Assembly: GCA_013288015.1 (NCBI GenBank) | Contig: JABDCR010000001.1 | Span: forward strand, 38,158-102,157 | Direction of reading: 5' to 3' | From: Bacteroidota bacterium | GTDB lineage: Bacteria; Bacteroidota; Bacteroidia; B-17B0; Aurantibacillaceae | Length of the DNA: 64,000 bases | Shown here: positions 1-10,089 of the stretch, in pieces | Layout of the letters: each line of letters opens with the position of its first letter | Numbering within the stretch: position 1 is the stretch's first letter | Program-made: the position numbers and the translations under genes | Notes under the pieces: generated by a model | The model's database searches: none | What the model saw: the letters and a program-made list of their open reading frames with translations, nothing else | What the model was told of the DNA's origin: nothing

Positions 1-369
<369 letters not shown>

Positions 370-370
370 T

Positions 371-976
371 ATGAAATTCGAAGAAAATATTCCAAAAATT
401 GAGCTTTTCAGCGTTTCTGAGCAATTACGGCTTACTATACTTAATTTAAAAGAGTTTGCCGAACATCATAAATTAATTGATAAAAGAAGTATTGAGAAAC
501 AAGCCGCGCTTTATGTTGTAAGAACTATTTTGAAAGATGACCAAATTGAAGTTCTATATAAGGAAAGTGGAAAACCCTATTTGGCAAGTGATGTAAAAAT
601 TTCAATCTCACATTCATACGACTGGTTAACTATGTTATTTTCTTTTAACAAAACTGAAATTGGTGTTGATATAGAGAAAGTACGTGATAAGATTTTAAAC
701 ATTAAAGATAAGTTTTTATCGAAAAAAGAATTGCAGCATTTAAAAGATGCGCCACTTGAAAAATATACTATTTACTGGGGAGCTAAGGAGGCTATATATA
801 AAGCTTTGGATATAACAGGGCTGAATTTTTCGGAACAAATTTTTATTGAAGACTTTACTTATACACATACGGGTGGTATAATATGTGCAATAGTAAATTA
901 TTCAAATTCTGAAAAAAAACATACTTTGCATTACAAAGTTTTAGATAATTATATTTTAGTTTACACGGATAATTAG
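371..976 (+). CDS. 4'-phosphopantetheinyl transferase superfamily protein (Sfp/AcpS-like)
   Basis: Probably transfers the 4'-phosphopantetheine arm of coenzyme A to a conserved serine of an acyl or peptidyl carrier protein in the cytoplasm. The 201-residue protein carries the two superfamily signatures: GVDIE at residues 98-102 (magnesium site) and WGAKEAIYK at 136-144, preceded by SISHS at 78-82 (CoA contact). The length fits a two-lobed Sfp-type enzyme rather than the ~120-residue AcpS. It starts 70 nt from ahcY on the other strand and is followed after 1 nt by the GGGP-synthase gene, so the two are probably co-transcribed. The target carrier protein cannot be told from the window. Confidence 0.87.
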   Translation: MKFEENIPKIELFSVSEQLRLTILNLKEFAEHHKLIDKRSIEKQAALYVVRTILKDDQIEVLYKESGKPYLASDVKISISHSYDWLTMLFSFNKTEIGVDIEKVRDKILNIKDKFLSKKELQHLKDAPLEKYTIYWGAKEAIYKALDITGLNFSEQIFIEDFTYTHTGGIICAIVNYSNSEKKHTLHYKVLDNYILVYTDN

Positions 977-977
977 G

Positions 978-1703
978 TTGAATAACATTTATCAGAAAAT
1001 AATTTCTGCTCATAAAAAAAAGCAGGCGCAGTTAGCTGTATTAATTGACCCTGATAAATTTAACCCGGAGTTAATTAAGTTAGCCAATCAATGTAACGTA
1101 CACTATTTTTTTGTTGGTGGAAGTGAGCTTACTAATGGGAATATTGAAAAAACGATTTCTGTAATAAAAAAACTTTCAAAAATCCCGATACTTATTTTTC
1201 CGGGAGATGAAAAACAATTAAGTGCAAAAGCCGATGCCGTTTTGTTTTTATCCTTACTATCCAGTAGAAATCCAGATTATTTAATTGGCAAGCAGGTTTT
1301 AGCGGCTCCTTTTATAAAACAAAAAAAATTAGAGTGTATATCAACTGCCTATATTTTAGTAGACGGAAATAAAAAATCTACCACACAAAAAGTAACTAAT
1401 ACTAAACCGTTAAAGGATATTAAGACCATTATAAACACCTCCATAGCTGCCGAATTATTAGGTTTTAAAACTGTTTATTTAGAGGCGGGAAGTGGGGCAG
1501 AAAAAAATATTAATGCATCAATTATTAAAAAAGTAAAACAAAATATAAGCATCCCATTAGTAGTTGGTGGTGGCATTAATAGCACTAAAAAAGCACACCA
1601 AGCCATTGATGCAGGCGCAGATGTACTTGTTGTTGGAAATGCTTTAGAAAAAGATAGCATTTTATTAAAAGAATTATCATTATTATTTAAAAAATCAGTT
1701 TAA
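978..1703 (+). CDS. Geranylgeranylglyceryl-phosphate synthase family (PcrB-like, group II)
   Basis: A TIM-barrel prenyltransferase expected to join a polyprenyl diphosphate to sn-glycerol-1-phosphate, making the ether bond typical of archaeal lipids. Visible motifs are LIDPDKF at 22-28, YLEAGSGA near 166-173 (glycerol-1-phosphate site), VVGGGI near 195-200 and AGADVLVVGNALE at the phosphate-binding end. The 241-residue length fits the family. The only plausible start is TTG at 978, 1 nt after the upstream stop; no in-frame ATG lies nearby. Its stop overlaps the next ATG (TAATG), indicating translational coupling. Bacteroidota are known to carry group II GGGPS, but the prenyl chain length cannot be read from sequence by eye. 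A GGR-family flavoprotein lies at 10090. Confidence 0.88.
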   Translation: MNNIYQKIISAHKKKQAQLAVLIDPDKFNPELIKLANQCNVHYFFVGGSELTNGNIEKTISVIKKLSKIPILIFPGDEKQLSAKADAVLFLSLLSSRNPDYLIGKQVLAAPFIKQKKLECISTAYILVDGNKKSTTQKVTNTKPLKDIKTIINTSIAAELLGFKTVYLEAGSGAEKNINASIIKKVKQNISIPLVVGGGINSTKKAHQAIDAGADVLVVGNALEKDSILLKELSLLFKKSV

Positions 1704-2335
1704 TGAAAGTTGTAGTTATATCACCTTCAAAAATAAAGGAAGAAGAAATAAATAACCTTGTAAAAATGTTTGAAGCTGGGCTGGAAACTTATCATTTACG
1801 TAAGCCAAAATTTAGCACTAAACTGCTACAAGAATATATTGAAAAAATACCTAAACAATTTCATAACCGAATTATTATACATTCCCACCACAACTTGGCC
1901 CGCAAGTATAATTTGCAAGGCGTTCATTACACTAAAAAACATTTAGAAAGAAATTTAAGGAATTGGTGGAGAGAAAAAATGTTACGCATTTCAACCAGCA
2001 GTTTTATAAAAACAAGTTCTCACGGCAAATTAGCTTCTTTATACGATGAAGAAGAAATGAAGTTTGATTATGTTTTTTTATCACCCATATTTGATACTAT
2101 AACAGGCAAGTATCAAAGTGGTTATTATGAAGATAGCATTAAGCTTGCTTTACAAAAAACCGGAAAAAAAGTAATTGCTCGTGGTGGAGTTGACGCAACA
2201 CGTATAGAAAAAATCAAAGAGCTTGGGTTTTATGGCATGGCGTTATATAGTAGTGTTTGGGATAAAGAAAATCCGGTTGAAGAATATTTAAAAGTGCTAC
2301 AACGTTGCAAAGAGCTTGATATACCAGTTGAGTAA
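1703..2335 (+). CDS. ThiE/TenI-like protein, first of a tandem pair
   Basis: A 210-residue TIM-barrel protein of the thiamine-phosphate synthase/TenI superfamily. It has YHLRKPKF near residue 31 in place of the ThiE VQLRxK, IIIHSHHNLARKY where ThiE has IINDNVxLA, and VFLSPIFDTITGK where ThiE has [11 protein letters not shown]. The asparagine-aspartate pair that binds magnesium in ThiE is therefore missing, so ThiE activity is unlikely. TenI-type thiazole tautomerase is an alternative, but the TenI catalytic histidine segment (S-x-H) is here STSSFIKT, with no aligned histidine. The start overlaps the upstream stop by one base, as does the next gene, so the run is translationally coupled. The function is open; the fold assignment is firm. 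Confidence 0.75.
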   Translation: MKVVVISPSKIKEEEINNLVKMFEAGLETYHLRKPKFSTKLLQEYIEKIPKQFHNRIIIHSHHNLARKYNLQGVHYTKKHLERNLRNWWREKMLRISTSSFIKTSSHGKLASLYDEEEMKFDYVFLSPIFDTITGKYQSGYYEDSIKLALQKTGKKVIARGGVDATRIEKIKELGFYGMALYSSVWDKENPVEEYLKVLQRCKELDIPVE

Positions 2336-2919
2336 TGGGTTTTAAATTAATTGTAATTACTCCTGAAAAGAATCACCCAAAAGAGTTTGAATTAATTACT
2401 TCATTATTTGAAAATGGATTGCAAGCACTTCACGTAAGAAAACCACAGGCAAGTGAAAATAAGTTAAGAGATTATCTTAAAAAAATACCGAAAAAATTTT
2501 ATAAAAGGCTAGTCATTCATTCTCATTATAAATTAGCGAAAGAGTTTAAACTAAAAGGCGTTCATCTTACCGAAAAAGCAAAAAAGACAAAACGAATAAA
2601 TCCTTCCTTAAAGATTATCTCTACTTCCTTCCACACAACAACTGATATTTCAAAAGGGAGAAGAAAATATCAGTATGTATTTTTAAGCCCTGTTTTTGAT
2701 AGTATAAGTAAGACGGGATATAAAAGTAATTTTGATTTAGAGAATTTAGAGCCATTTTTAAAGAAACATAAAAATGTAATTGCCCTTGGAGGAGTAAACA
2801 CTAAGAATATTAAAAAAGTAAAAGAAGTAGGGTTTAACGGTGCGGCAGTTATTGGAACAATTTGGCAAAGTAAAAGCCCAACAAAGAGTTACAAAGAGCT
2901 TGCTTTAAAAATCAAGTAA
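2335..2919 (+). CDS. TenI-like protein (possible thiazole tautomerase), second of a tandem pair
   Basis: A 194-residue paralogue of the preceding gene with the same barrel landmarks: LHVRKPQ, RLVIHSHYKLA, GVHLTEKA, YVFLSPVFDSISKTG and ALGGVN. It also lacks the ThiE NDN metal motif. Unlike its neighbour it keeps a histidine in STSFHT near residue 100. That segment aligns by eye with the catalytic-histidine region (RSVHS) of Bacillus TenI, which aromatises the ThiG product. A tautomerase role would fit the thiG-thiH genes nearby on the opposite strand. Its 3' end overlaps the convergent thiF gene by 15 bp. The family call is firm and the function is inference. Confidence 0.72.
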   Translation: MGFKLIVITPEKNHPKEFELITSLFENGLQALHVRKPQASENKLRDYLKKIPKKFYKRLVIHSHYKLAKEFKLKGVHLTEKAKKTKRINPSLKIISTSFHTTTDISKGRRKYQYVFLSPVFDSISKTGYKSNFDLENLEPFLKKHKNVIALGGVNTKNIKKVKEVGFNGAAVIGTIWQSKSPTKSYKELALKIK

Positions 2920-3969
2920 GCCGTTTTTTAAATTATATACTTTGGTAAAGCCATTTTCTTTTAAGATAGTAACTGCTTTTTTACTACGTACACCACTTGC
3001 ACAATGAACTATGATTTCTTTTTCTCTGCTTAACTTATCTAAATTAGTTACAAGTTCATTTAAAGGAATTAATATACCACCTATGTTTTTTAATTTATAC
3101 TCCTGCAACTCACGCACATCTAGCAATTGAAAATCTTGTTTCGATTTAATTTTTTCTTTTAACTCATCAGCAGAGATTTCAAATGTGCTGTTACAAAAAA
3201 TATTGTAATCAATCAGTTTATTGATTTTTTTATTGACAGGATTTGCCCTAATGCCAAATGTATCAAACTGCATAGTAAGAGCATTAAACACAAGTAGTTT
3301 TCCGCTTAGCACCTCTCCTACTCCAACAATAATTTTAATTACTTCATTAGCTTGTAGTGTCCCTATTATTCCCGGCAACACGCCGATTACACCAATCTCA
3401 GCACAATTAGGAACTTCTCCTTCAGCAGGAGGCTCAGGATATAAACAACGATAGGTCGGCCCATCATTATAATTAAATACACTTACTTGTCCATCAAATT
3501 TAAAGATAGAGCCAAATACTAAAATTTTATTCAGCATAACACAAGCATCGTTTACTAAATAACGTGTAGCAAAATTATCAGAGCCATCTACTACAATATC
3601 ATATAGTGAAATAATTTCTAAAGCATTTACAGCAGTAAGTTGTGTAACATGAGCAATAAGGTTAATGTATGGATTTTGTTTACCAAGTTTTTCTTTAGCA
3701 ATTTGCGCTTTGGGTTTACCAACATCTTCTGTTGAATATAAAACCTGACGCTGCAAATTACTACCATCAACTTTATCAAAATCAACAATCCCAATAGTGC
3801 CAACCCCCGCCGCTGTTAAATATTGTAACACAGGACAACCCAAACCACCGGCCCCAATTACCAAAACTCTTGCTTGTTTTAATTTTTGCTGCCCTTCTAA
3901 ACCAATTTCAGATAGTATGATGTGGCGGGCGTACCTTTTTAACTCTTCGTTGGTCATATTCTTAACCAT
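2905..3969 (-). CDS. thiF: ThiF/MoeB-type sulfur-carrier adenylyltransferase fused to a rhodanese domain
   Basis: Adenylates the C-terminal glycine of a ubiquitin-like sulfur carrier, here most likely ThiS, so that it can be thiocarboxylated. Residues 1-245 are the E1-like domain with GAGGLG at 39-44, the DFDKVDGSNLQRQ segment and NCAEIGVIGVLPGIIG. Residues 262-354 are a rhodanese domain with the active-site loop HCASGVRS (Cys near 323), which may deliver persulfide sulfur. The two CxxC zinc motifs of E. coli ThiF/MoeB are missing: the first reads TYRC and no second pair is present. The start overlaps the thiH stop by 8 bp, and the gene ends the thiamine operon. A dual role with a MoaD-type carrier is possible. 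Confidence 0.88.
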   Translation of the reverse strand: MVKNMTNEELKRYARHIILSEIGLEGQQKLKQARVLVIGAGGLGCPVLQYLTAAGVGTIGIVDFDKVDGSNLQRQVLYSTEDVGKPKAQIAKEKLGKQNPYINLIAHVTQLTAVNALEIISLYDIVVDGSDNFATRYLVNDACVMLNKILVFGSIFKFDGQVSVFNYNDGPTYRCLYPEPPAEGEVPNCAEIGVIGVLPGIIGTLQANEVIKIIVGVGEVLSGKLLVFNALTMQFDTFGIRANPVNKKINKLIDYNIFCNSTFEISADELKEKIKSKQDFQLLDVRELQEYKLKNIGGILIPLNELVTNLDKLSREKEIIVHCASGVRSKKAVTILKENGFTKVYNLKNGLLDF

Positions 3970-5101
3970 TAACTAAACTTCTATCCCAATCTTTCCAAAC
4001 GGCTTCATAGCCTTGTTGTTTTATAATAGCTGCAATTTCTTTAGGAGAACGCTCATCTGAAATCTCAAACTGCTCTAACGATTGCGGCTCTACCGCATAA
4101 CCACCCGGGTTAGTTTTAGACCCTGCACTCATACTGGTAATGCCAAGCTTAATAATATGATTACGGAATTTTTCATTTTCACGGGTAGAGATAGAAAGCT
4201 CAACTTCTTCGTTAAAAATACGATAAGCGCAAATTAATTGTACCAATTCTTTATCACTCATAAAAGCGGTAAACGATTTCATGGATGAGTTTTCTTGCGT
4301 GCCAACTTCTATTGGCCGTAACCTTGGAAATGAAATGGAGTATTTGGTTTGCCAGTATGTTTTTTCTAAATAATCTAAATGAGCAGCCGTAAAAAAACAA
4401 TCGGTGCGCCAATCTTCTAAACCAATTAAAACTCCCAAGCCAATTTTATAAACACCAGCCTGCCCTAATCTATCGGGGGTTTCTAATCTATAATCAAAAT
4501 TAGATTTTCTGCCTTTTGGATGATGTATTTTATAGTTTTCTCTATGATATGTTTCCTGATACACTAACACTGTATGTAAACCTTCGTCCATTAAAATTTC
4601 GTAATCTGCCTTATCAAGTGGTTGCACTTCAATAGAAATATTTGAAAAATGCGGGCGAATTAATTTTATAGCATGCCTTAGATACTCTACCCCTACTGTT
4701 TGGTTTGCCTCACCGGTAACTAACAACACATGGTCGTAACCCATTTCTTTTATAACGGCAACCTCTCTTAAAATTTCATTGTCACTTAGCGTTTTGCGCT
4801 TTATTTTATTATTATAACTAAAAGCGCAATAAGTACAAATATTTTGGCACTCGTTACTCAAATATAATGGCGCATACATTTGTATGGTTTTACCAAAACG
4901 CTTTTGTGTAAGCGCATTACTTAACTGAGCCATTTGTTCTAAATAAGGCATGGCAGCCGAAGAAATCATAGCTTTAAAATCTTCAAGCGTACGTCTTTCT
5001 TTTTGCAGAGCCTGCAAAACATCTGCATCGGTTTTTGCAAGGATGCTTTGCTTTACATCATCCCAATTATAACTATCAAATATGTTCTTAAAATCTTTCA
5101 C
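3962..5101 (-). CDS. thiH: 2-iminoacetate synthase (radical SAM tyrosine lyase) ThiH
   Basis: Cleaves tyrosine by radical SAM chemistry to give 2-iminoacetate (dehydroglycine) and p-cresol; the imine feeds thiazole synthesis by ThiG. The radical SAM motif CQNICTYC (CxxxCxxC) holds the [4Fe-4S] cluster at Cys85, Cys89 and Cys92. The C-terminal part contains SISFPRLRPIEVG and SMSAGSKTNPGGY, typical of ThiH. The 379-residue length matches the family. It begins 4 nt after thiG and overlaps thiF by 8 bp. The presence of ThiH rather than the oxidase ThiO means this thiazole route needs no oxygen, in line with many Bacteroidota. Confidence 0.96.
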   Translation of the reverse strand: MKDFKNIFDSYNWDDVKQSILAKTDADVLQALQKERRTLEDFKAMISSAAMPYLEQMAQLSNALTQKRFGKTIQMYAPLYLSNECQNICTYCAFSYNNKIKRKTLSDNEILREVAVIKEMGYDHVLLVTGEANQTVGVEYLRHAIKLIRPHFSNISIEVQPLDKADYEILMDEGLHTVLVYQETYHRENYKIHHPKGRKSNFDYRLETPDRLGQAGVYKIGLGVLIGLEDWRTDCFFTAAHLDYLEKTYWQTKYSISFPRLRPIEVGTQENSSMKSFTAFMSDKELVQLICAYRIFNEEVELSISTRENEKFRNHIIKLGITSMSAGSKTNPGGYAVEPQSLEQFEISDERSPKEIAAIIKQQGYEAVWKDWDRSLVNG

Positions 5102-5105
5102 GTAA

Positions 5106-5876
5106 TTAATCTTCTAAAAAAGCCGTTAATGGGCTGCTCGCTTCTGCAAAATTTTTAGGTTTCGCTAATTTTGCTTCGTAAGCCATACGACCTGCTTCTA
5201 CCGCCATTTTAAATGCTTTTGCCATTTGCACCGGATTTTCGGAAACAGCAATAGCAGTATTTACTAATACTGCATCAGCCCCCATTTCCATAGCCTCTGC
5301 TGCATGTGATGGTGCACCAATGCCGGCATCAACTACCACAGGAATTTTACTTTGCTCAATAATAATTTCTAAAAAATCGCGGGTGCGTAAGCCTTTGTTG
5401 CTACCAATAGCAGAACCCAAAGGCATAACGGCAGCCGTACCAACTTCTTCTAATCGTTTGCATAACACAGGATCGGCATGAATGTAGGGCAACACTATGA
5501 AACCAAGTTTCACTAATTCTTCGGCAGCGTTTAAAGTCTCAATAGCATCAGGTAATAAATATTTTGGGTCGGGGTGAATTTCTAATTTCAACCAGTTTGT
5601 TTCTAAAGCTTCGCGTGCCAGTTGAGCTGCAAAAACTGCTTCTTTAGCATTACGCACACCCGATGTGTTTGGTAATAAATTAAATTGTGTGTGCGACAGA
5701 TGCTTCAAAATATCATCGCTATTACTATTTACATCAACTCTTTTTAATGCAACGGTTACTAATTCAGAGCCTGATGCAAGTAAGGCTTCTTCCATTAATT
5801 GAGAAGAAGAAAATTTACCTGTGCCAGTAAATAAACGTGAACCGAATGTTTTATCTCCAATAATCAATGGTTTCAT
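5106..5876 (-). CDS. thiG: Thiazole synthase ThiG
   Basis: Condenses deoxyxylulose-5-phosphate, dehydroglycine and ThiS thiocarboxylate into the thiazole phosphate of thiamine. A TIM barrel of 256 residues with FTGTGKF at 17-23, the Schiff-base lysine in NWLKLEI (Lys97), [25 protein letters not shown] and [16 protein letters not shown]. All family landmarks are intact and the length is normal. It lies 1 nt after thiE and 4 nt before thiH. ThiG works in complex with ThiH in other bacteria, which agrees with the gene order. Confidence 0.97.
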   Translation of the reverse strand: MKPLIIGDKTFGSRLFTGTGKFSSSQLMEEALLASGSELVTVALKRVDVNSNSDDILKHLSHTQFNLLPNTSGVRNAKEAVFAAQLAREALETNWLKLEIHPDPKYLLPDAIETLNAAEELVKLGFIVLPYIHADPVLCKRLEEVGTAAVMPLGSAIGSNKGLRTRDFLEIIIEQSKIPVVVDAGIGAPSHAAEAMEMGADAVLVNTAIAVSENPVQMAKAFKMAVEAGRMAYEAKLAKPKNFAEASSPLTAFLED

Positions 5877-5877
5877 C

Positions 5878-6522
5878 TTATTTAATTTTTAATGTATCGT
5901 ACTCCAAGTGTTTTATAAACTTTTTGACCATTTCTTTTTTATTTTCAGCATGGGTAATAGCACTTGCTACAGCTACTCCATAAATGCCTGTTGCAGATAA
6001 GTCTTCAACATCCGCCTCAGTAATCCCTCCAATGGCAATTATTGGCACAACTATATTTTCTTGTTTGCATCTATCTACAATTGCTTTGTATCCTTCCAAA
6101 CCCAAAATCGGACTTAATTTGTCTTTTGTAGTTGTAAAACGAAAAGGCCCAAGTCCTATATAATCAGCGCCAGATTTTGCATGCAATTTCACATCTTCAA
6201 AAGTGTTAGCCGTTCCACCAATTATAAAATCAGGTCCTAAAATTTCTTTGGCTTTTGATACCGGCATATCCTGCTTTCCCACATGCACGCCATCAGCACC
6301 AATTTCTTTTGCTAAAGCAACATTATCGTTTATAATTAATTTGGCATTATACTTTTTGCAAATAGCCAATGCTTTTTCTGCAATAGTTTTCCAATCTTCA
6401 TACGACGTGTTTTTTAAACGAAGTTGAACCCAATATACCCCAGCTTTACAAGCATCCTCTACCAACTGCACATGCGAGGCACCTTCTATGTCTTGTGTTA
6501 TATAATGTAATTTCGAAATCAT
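5878..6522 (-). CDS. thiE: Thiamine-phosphate synthase ThiE
   Basis: Joins HMP diphosphate and thiazole phosphate to thiamine phosphate. The 214-residue TIM barrel has every expected site: VQLRLKN (QLRLK at 33-37), [24 protein letters not shown] (diphosphate and magnesium site) and [13 protein letters not shown]. It is therefore the genuine ThiE of the locus, in contrast to the two divergent relatives at 1703-2919. Its start overlaps the end of thiD by 4 bp (ATGA), and it is followed 1 nt later by thiG. Confidence 0.96.
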   Translation of the reverse strand: MISKLHYITQDIEGASHVQLVEDACKAGVYWVQLRLKNTSYEDWKTIAEKALAICKKYNAKLIINDNVALAKEIGADGVHVGKQDMPVSKAKEILGPDFIIGGTANTFEDVKLHAKSGADYIGLGPFRFTTTKDKLSPILGLEGYKAIVDRCKQENIVVPIIAIGGITEADVEDLSATGIYGVAVASAITHAENKKEMVKKFIKHLEYDTLKIK

Positions 6523-7274
6523 ATTTTGTGATAACCTAACAATGTTTTATTACTACTTAAAATCCGCTCGGTATATTGTTTTGCTTTTAGACAAGCACGT
6601 TGCAAATCTTCTCCTTTAGCTAAATTAGCTGTAAGAGCAGATGATAACACACAACCCGATCCATGTTTAGGAAATATGTTTTTTGTTTTTGGTCGGAATG
6701 AAAATTGTTTTCCTTCTTTTAAAAACAAAGTATCGTAACCTACTTTCTTTTCGGCATGACCACCTTTTAAAAACACATGACAGTATTTTGAAAGATGCTT
6801 TGCATTTTCGACCGCATGTTTAAATGAGCCAAGTGATAAAGCCTCAGGAATATTGGGCGTTATCACAAAAATTTGCTTACAAATCTTTTCTAACAACACA
6901 GTATCTACTTGTTTATGAAATTCAAATCCGGCACTTGCTTTTAATATAGGATCCCAAATAATTTTAGTGTTTGCATTCTTTGAAATTAGATAGGATACTA
7001 TTTTACCTAAGATTTCCAAATTTTCTATCAGGCCGATTTTCACAAACTCAAACTCAAAACGTTTTTGCAGAATTGCAATTTGCTCAATTATTTTTTCAGC
7101 AGAAATCCAATCAACTTTTTCAAACTCTGTATCATTTTGAAATGTGTTAGCTGATATAACCCCTAGGCCGTACACCTTGTTACTTTCAAACGTTTTAACG
7201 TCAGCTAACAAGCCTGCTCCACCGCTTGGGTCGAAGCCTGCTATGCTTAATACATATAAACGTTTAGATACCAT
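6519..7274 (-). CDS. thiD: Hydroxymethylpyrimidine/phosphomethylpyrimidine kinase ThiD
   Basis: Phosphorylates HMP and HMP phosphate to HMP diphosphate, the pyrimidine donor for ThiE. A ribokinase-fold protein of 251 residues with AGFDPSGGAGLLAD at 12-25, IWDPILKASAG, the LKGGHAE segment and the anion-hole motif HGSGCVLSSA near residue 205. It abuts the upstream hypothetical gene with no spacer and overlaps thiE by 4 bp. The sequence is a little divergent in the middle (residues 60-100), but the catalytic ends are normal. Confidence 0.94.
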   Translation of the reverse strand: MVSKRLYVLSIAGFDPSGGAGLLADVKTFESNKVYGLGVISANTFQNDTEFEKVDWISAEKIIEQIAILQKRFEFEFVKIGLIENLEILGKIVSYLISKNANTKIIWDPILKASAGFEFHKQVDTVLLEKICKQIFVITPNIPEALSLGSFKHAVENAKHLSKYCHVFLKGGHAEKKVGYDTLFLKEGKQFSFRPKTKNIFPKHGSGCVLSSALTANLAKGEDLQRACLKAKQYTERILSSNKTLLGYHKI

Positions 7275-7727
7275 TTAATTAACCCTTGTAATATTTAATT
7301 TATGGTTTGACTTCAACATGTTTTTGTCTAACGACTTTAACCAAGTTTCGGCATCCGTAACATTTTCAAAAAATCTAGTTGGCACATAAGGTTTTGAGAA
7401 CTTTAAATAAATTTTAGCCAACACCCGATGAATGAATGATTGAATCACAAAAGCATCTGCCAATGTGAGTAAGCATCCTCTGCCTCTTGATAAGTAATCC
7501 ATTAACTTTAATGCAATGCTTGATTGCTTGCCCGCTATACGCAGCGACACATAAGTTTTATCCTCTATCATTTGTATTACTACATCTTCAACCTCTTGCG
7601 CAATTTTTGTGTTATAATGTACATAATCTCCATAAAAAAACTGAATAACGTCATCATCACGCAATTCTATTTTTGTGTGAGGCAAATCAACTTTTTTTAT
7701 AATTCTATATGTGGCTTTATCATTCAT
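7275..7727 (-). CDS. STAS/SpoIIAA-like protein of unknown function inside the thi operon
   Basis: A 150-residue cytoplasmic protein without signal peptide or membrane segments. The second half is clearly related to the gene at 44196-44609: LADAFV against LADAYV, then IYLKFSKPYVPTRFF against VYLKFNKPGRPTKIF, then DAETWLK against DAVEWLK. This alternating strand-helix pattern resembles the STAS-like (SpoIIAA/DUF7793-type) proteins of Bacteroidota; that name is my inference, not a search result. It lies 3 nt after thiC and directly abuts thiD, so it is transcribed under the TPP riboswitch with the thiamine genes. No known thiamine enzyme has this sequence. A regulatory or binding role is possible; I do not assign one. 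Confidence 0.7.
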   Translation of the reverse strand: MNDKATYRIIKKVDLPHTKIELRDDDVIQFFYGDYVHYNTKIAQEVEDVVIQMIEDKTYVSLRIAGKQSSIALKLMDYLSRGRGCLLTLADAFVIQSFIHRVLAKIYLKFSKPYVPTRFFENVTDAETWLKSLDKNMLKSNHKLNITRVN

Positions 7728-7730
7728 GAT

Positions 7731-9632
<1,902 letters not shown>

Positions 9633-9650
9633 TTAAATTAATTTAAAAAA

Positions 9651-9854
9651 TCATCCGCCTTGAGTGGCTTTTATAATGGTTATTTTATCGTTTTCGGTTA
9701 AGGTTTTAGTTTGCCATTCAGTTTTTGGAATTACGGCATTATTTACCGCCACAGCAATTCCTTTTTGGGTTAGAATGCCATTTTGCTCTAATACCATTGT
9801 TAAATTGGCATCTGCGTTAAGCACACAATTTTTATTATTGATAAAAACAATCAT
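9651..9854 (-). CDS. thiS: Sulfur carrier protein ThiS
   Basis: A 67-residue ubiquitin-like protein that carries the thiazole sulfur as a C-terminal thiocarboxylate. It ends KATQGG, with the free diglycine tail needed for adenylation by ThiF, and has the family segment GIAVAVNNAVIPKTEW and the LTENDKITII strand. It is the first gene of the operon, about 65 nt after the riboswitch aptamer. The length is exactly that of the family. Confidence 0.95.
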   Translation of the reverse strand: MIVFINNKNCVLNADANLTMVLEQNGILTQKGIAVAVNNAVIPKTEWQTKTLTENDKITIIKATQGG

Positions 9855-9890
9855 ATCAAATTTATTACACCGTTAAAACTTTAAGAGGAG

Positions 9891-9913
9891 AGAAAATACA
9901 GAAATGTATTTCT
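9891..9913 (-). promoter_or_regulatory. Hairpin downstream of the TPP aptamer (possible expression platform)
   Basis: On the minus strand AGAAATACA (9905-9913) can pair with TGTATTTTCT (9891-9900) across a 4-nt loop, with one bulged base. It lies between the TPP aptamer and thiS. It is followed by CTCCTC rather than a clean U-run, so it is not a textbook terminator. A role in switching is inference. Confidence 0.35.
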
Positions 9914-9920
9914 TTCACTT

Positions 9921-9990
9921 TTCCCTTCGCAGGCATTATCCTGTTCAGGTTCAAAGGGTAATTTCTCAGACCATTAAAATGGACACCCCT
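9921..9990 (-). promoter_or_regulatory. TPP riboswitch (THI element)
   Basis: Read on the minus strand the segment begins GGGGTGTCC, continues GGTCTGAGAAATTACCC, then TTGAACCTGAACAGGATAA, and closes with TGCCTGCGAAGGGA. These are the conserved blocks of the thiamine pyrophosphate aptamer, including the CUGAGA thi box. It precedes thiS-thiC and the rest of the thiamine operon, so TPP should shut the operon down. Aptamer boundaries are approximate at both ends. Confidence 0.97.
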
Positions 9991-10004
9991 AAAGTTTACT
10001 AATT

Positions 10005-10037
10005 CAAAGATATAATTTTTTAAGCATAAAAACTCAA
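10005..10037 (-). promoter_or_regulatory. Promoter of the thiamine operon
   Basis: The minus strand reads TATCTTTG at 10005-10012, a perfect TAnnTTTG -7 box, with TTG at 10035-10037 after a 22-nt spacer, slightly longer than the usual 19-20. Transcription would start near 9998, just before the riboswitch, which leaves room for the whole aptamer in the leader. Confidence 0.5.
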
Positions 10038-10089
10038 TCTTTACAAATTACTAATTGATGTATAGAAATGTTAATTTAGTGCAGTATCT

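Noticed and set aside
9891..9913. Classical Rho-independent terminator after the TPP aptamer
   Set aside because: The hairpin is followed by CTCCTC, not a U-run; I list it only as a possible expression platform.
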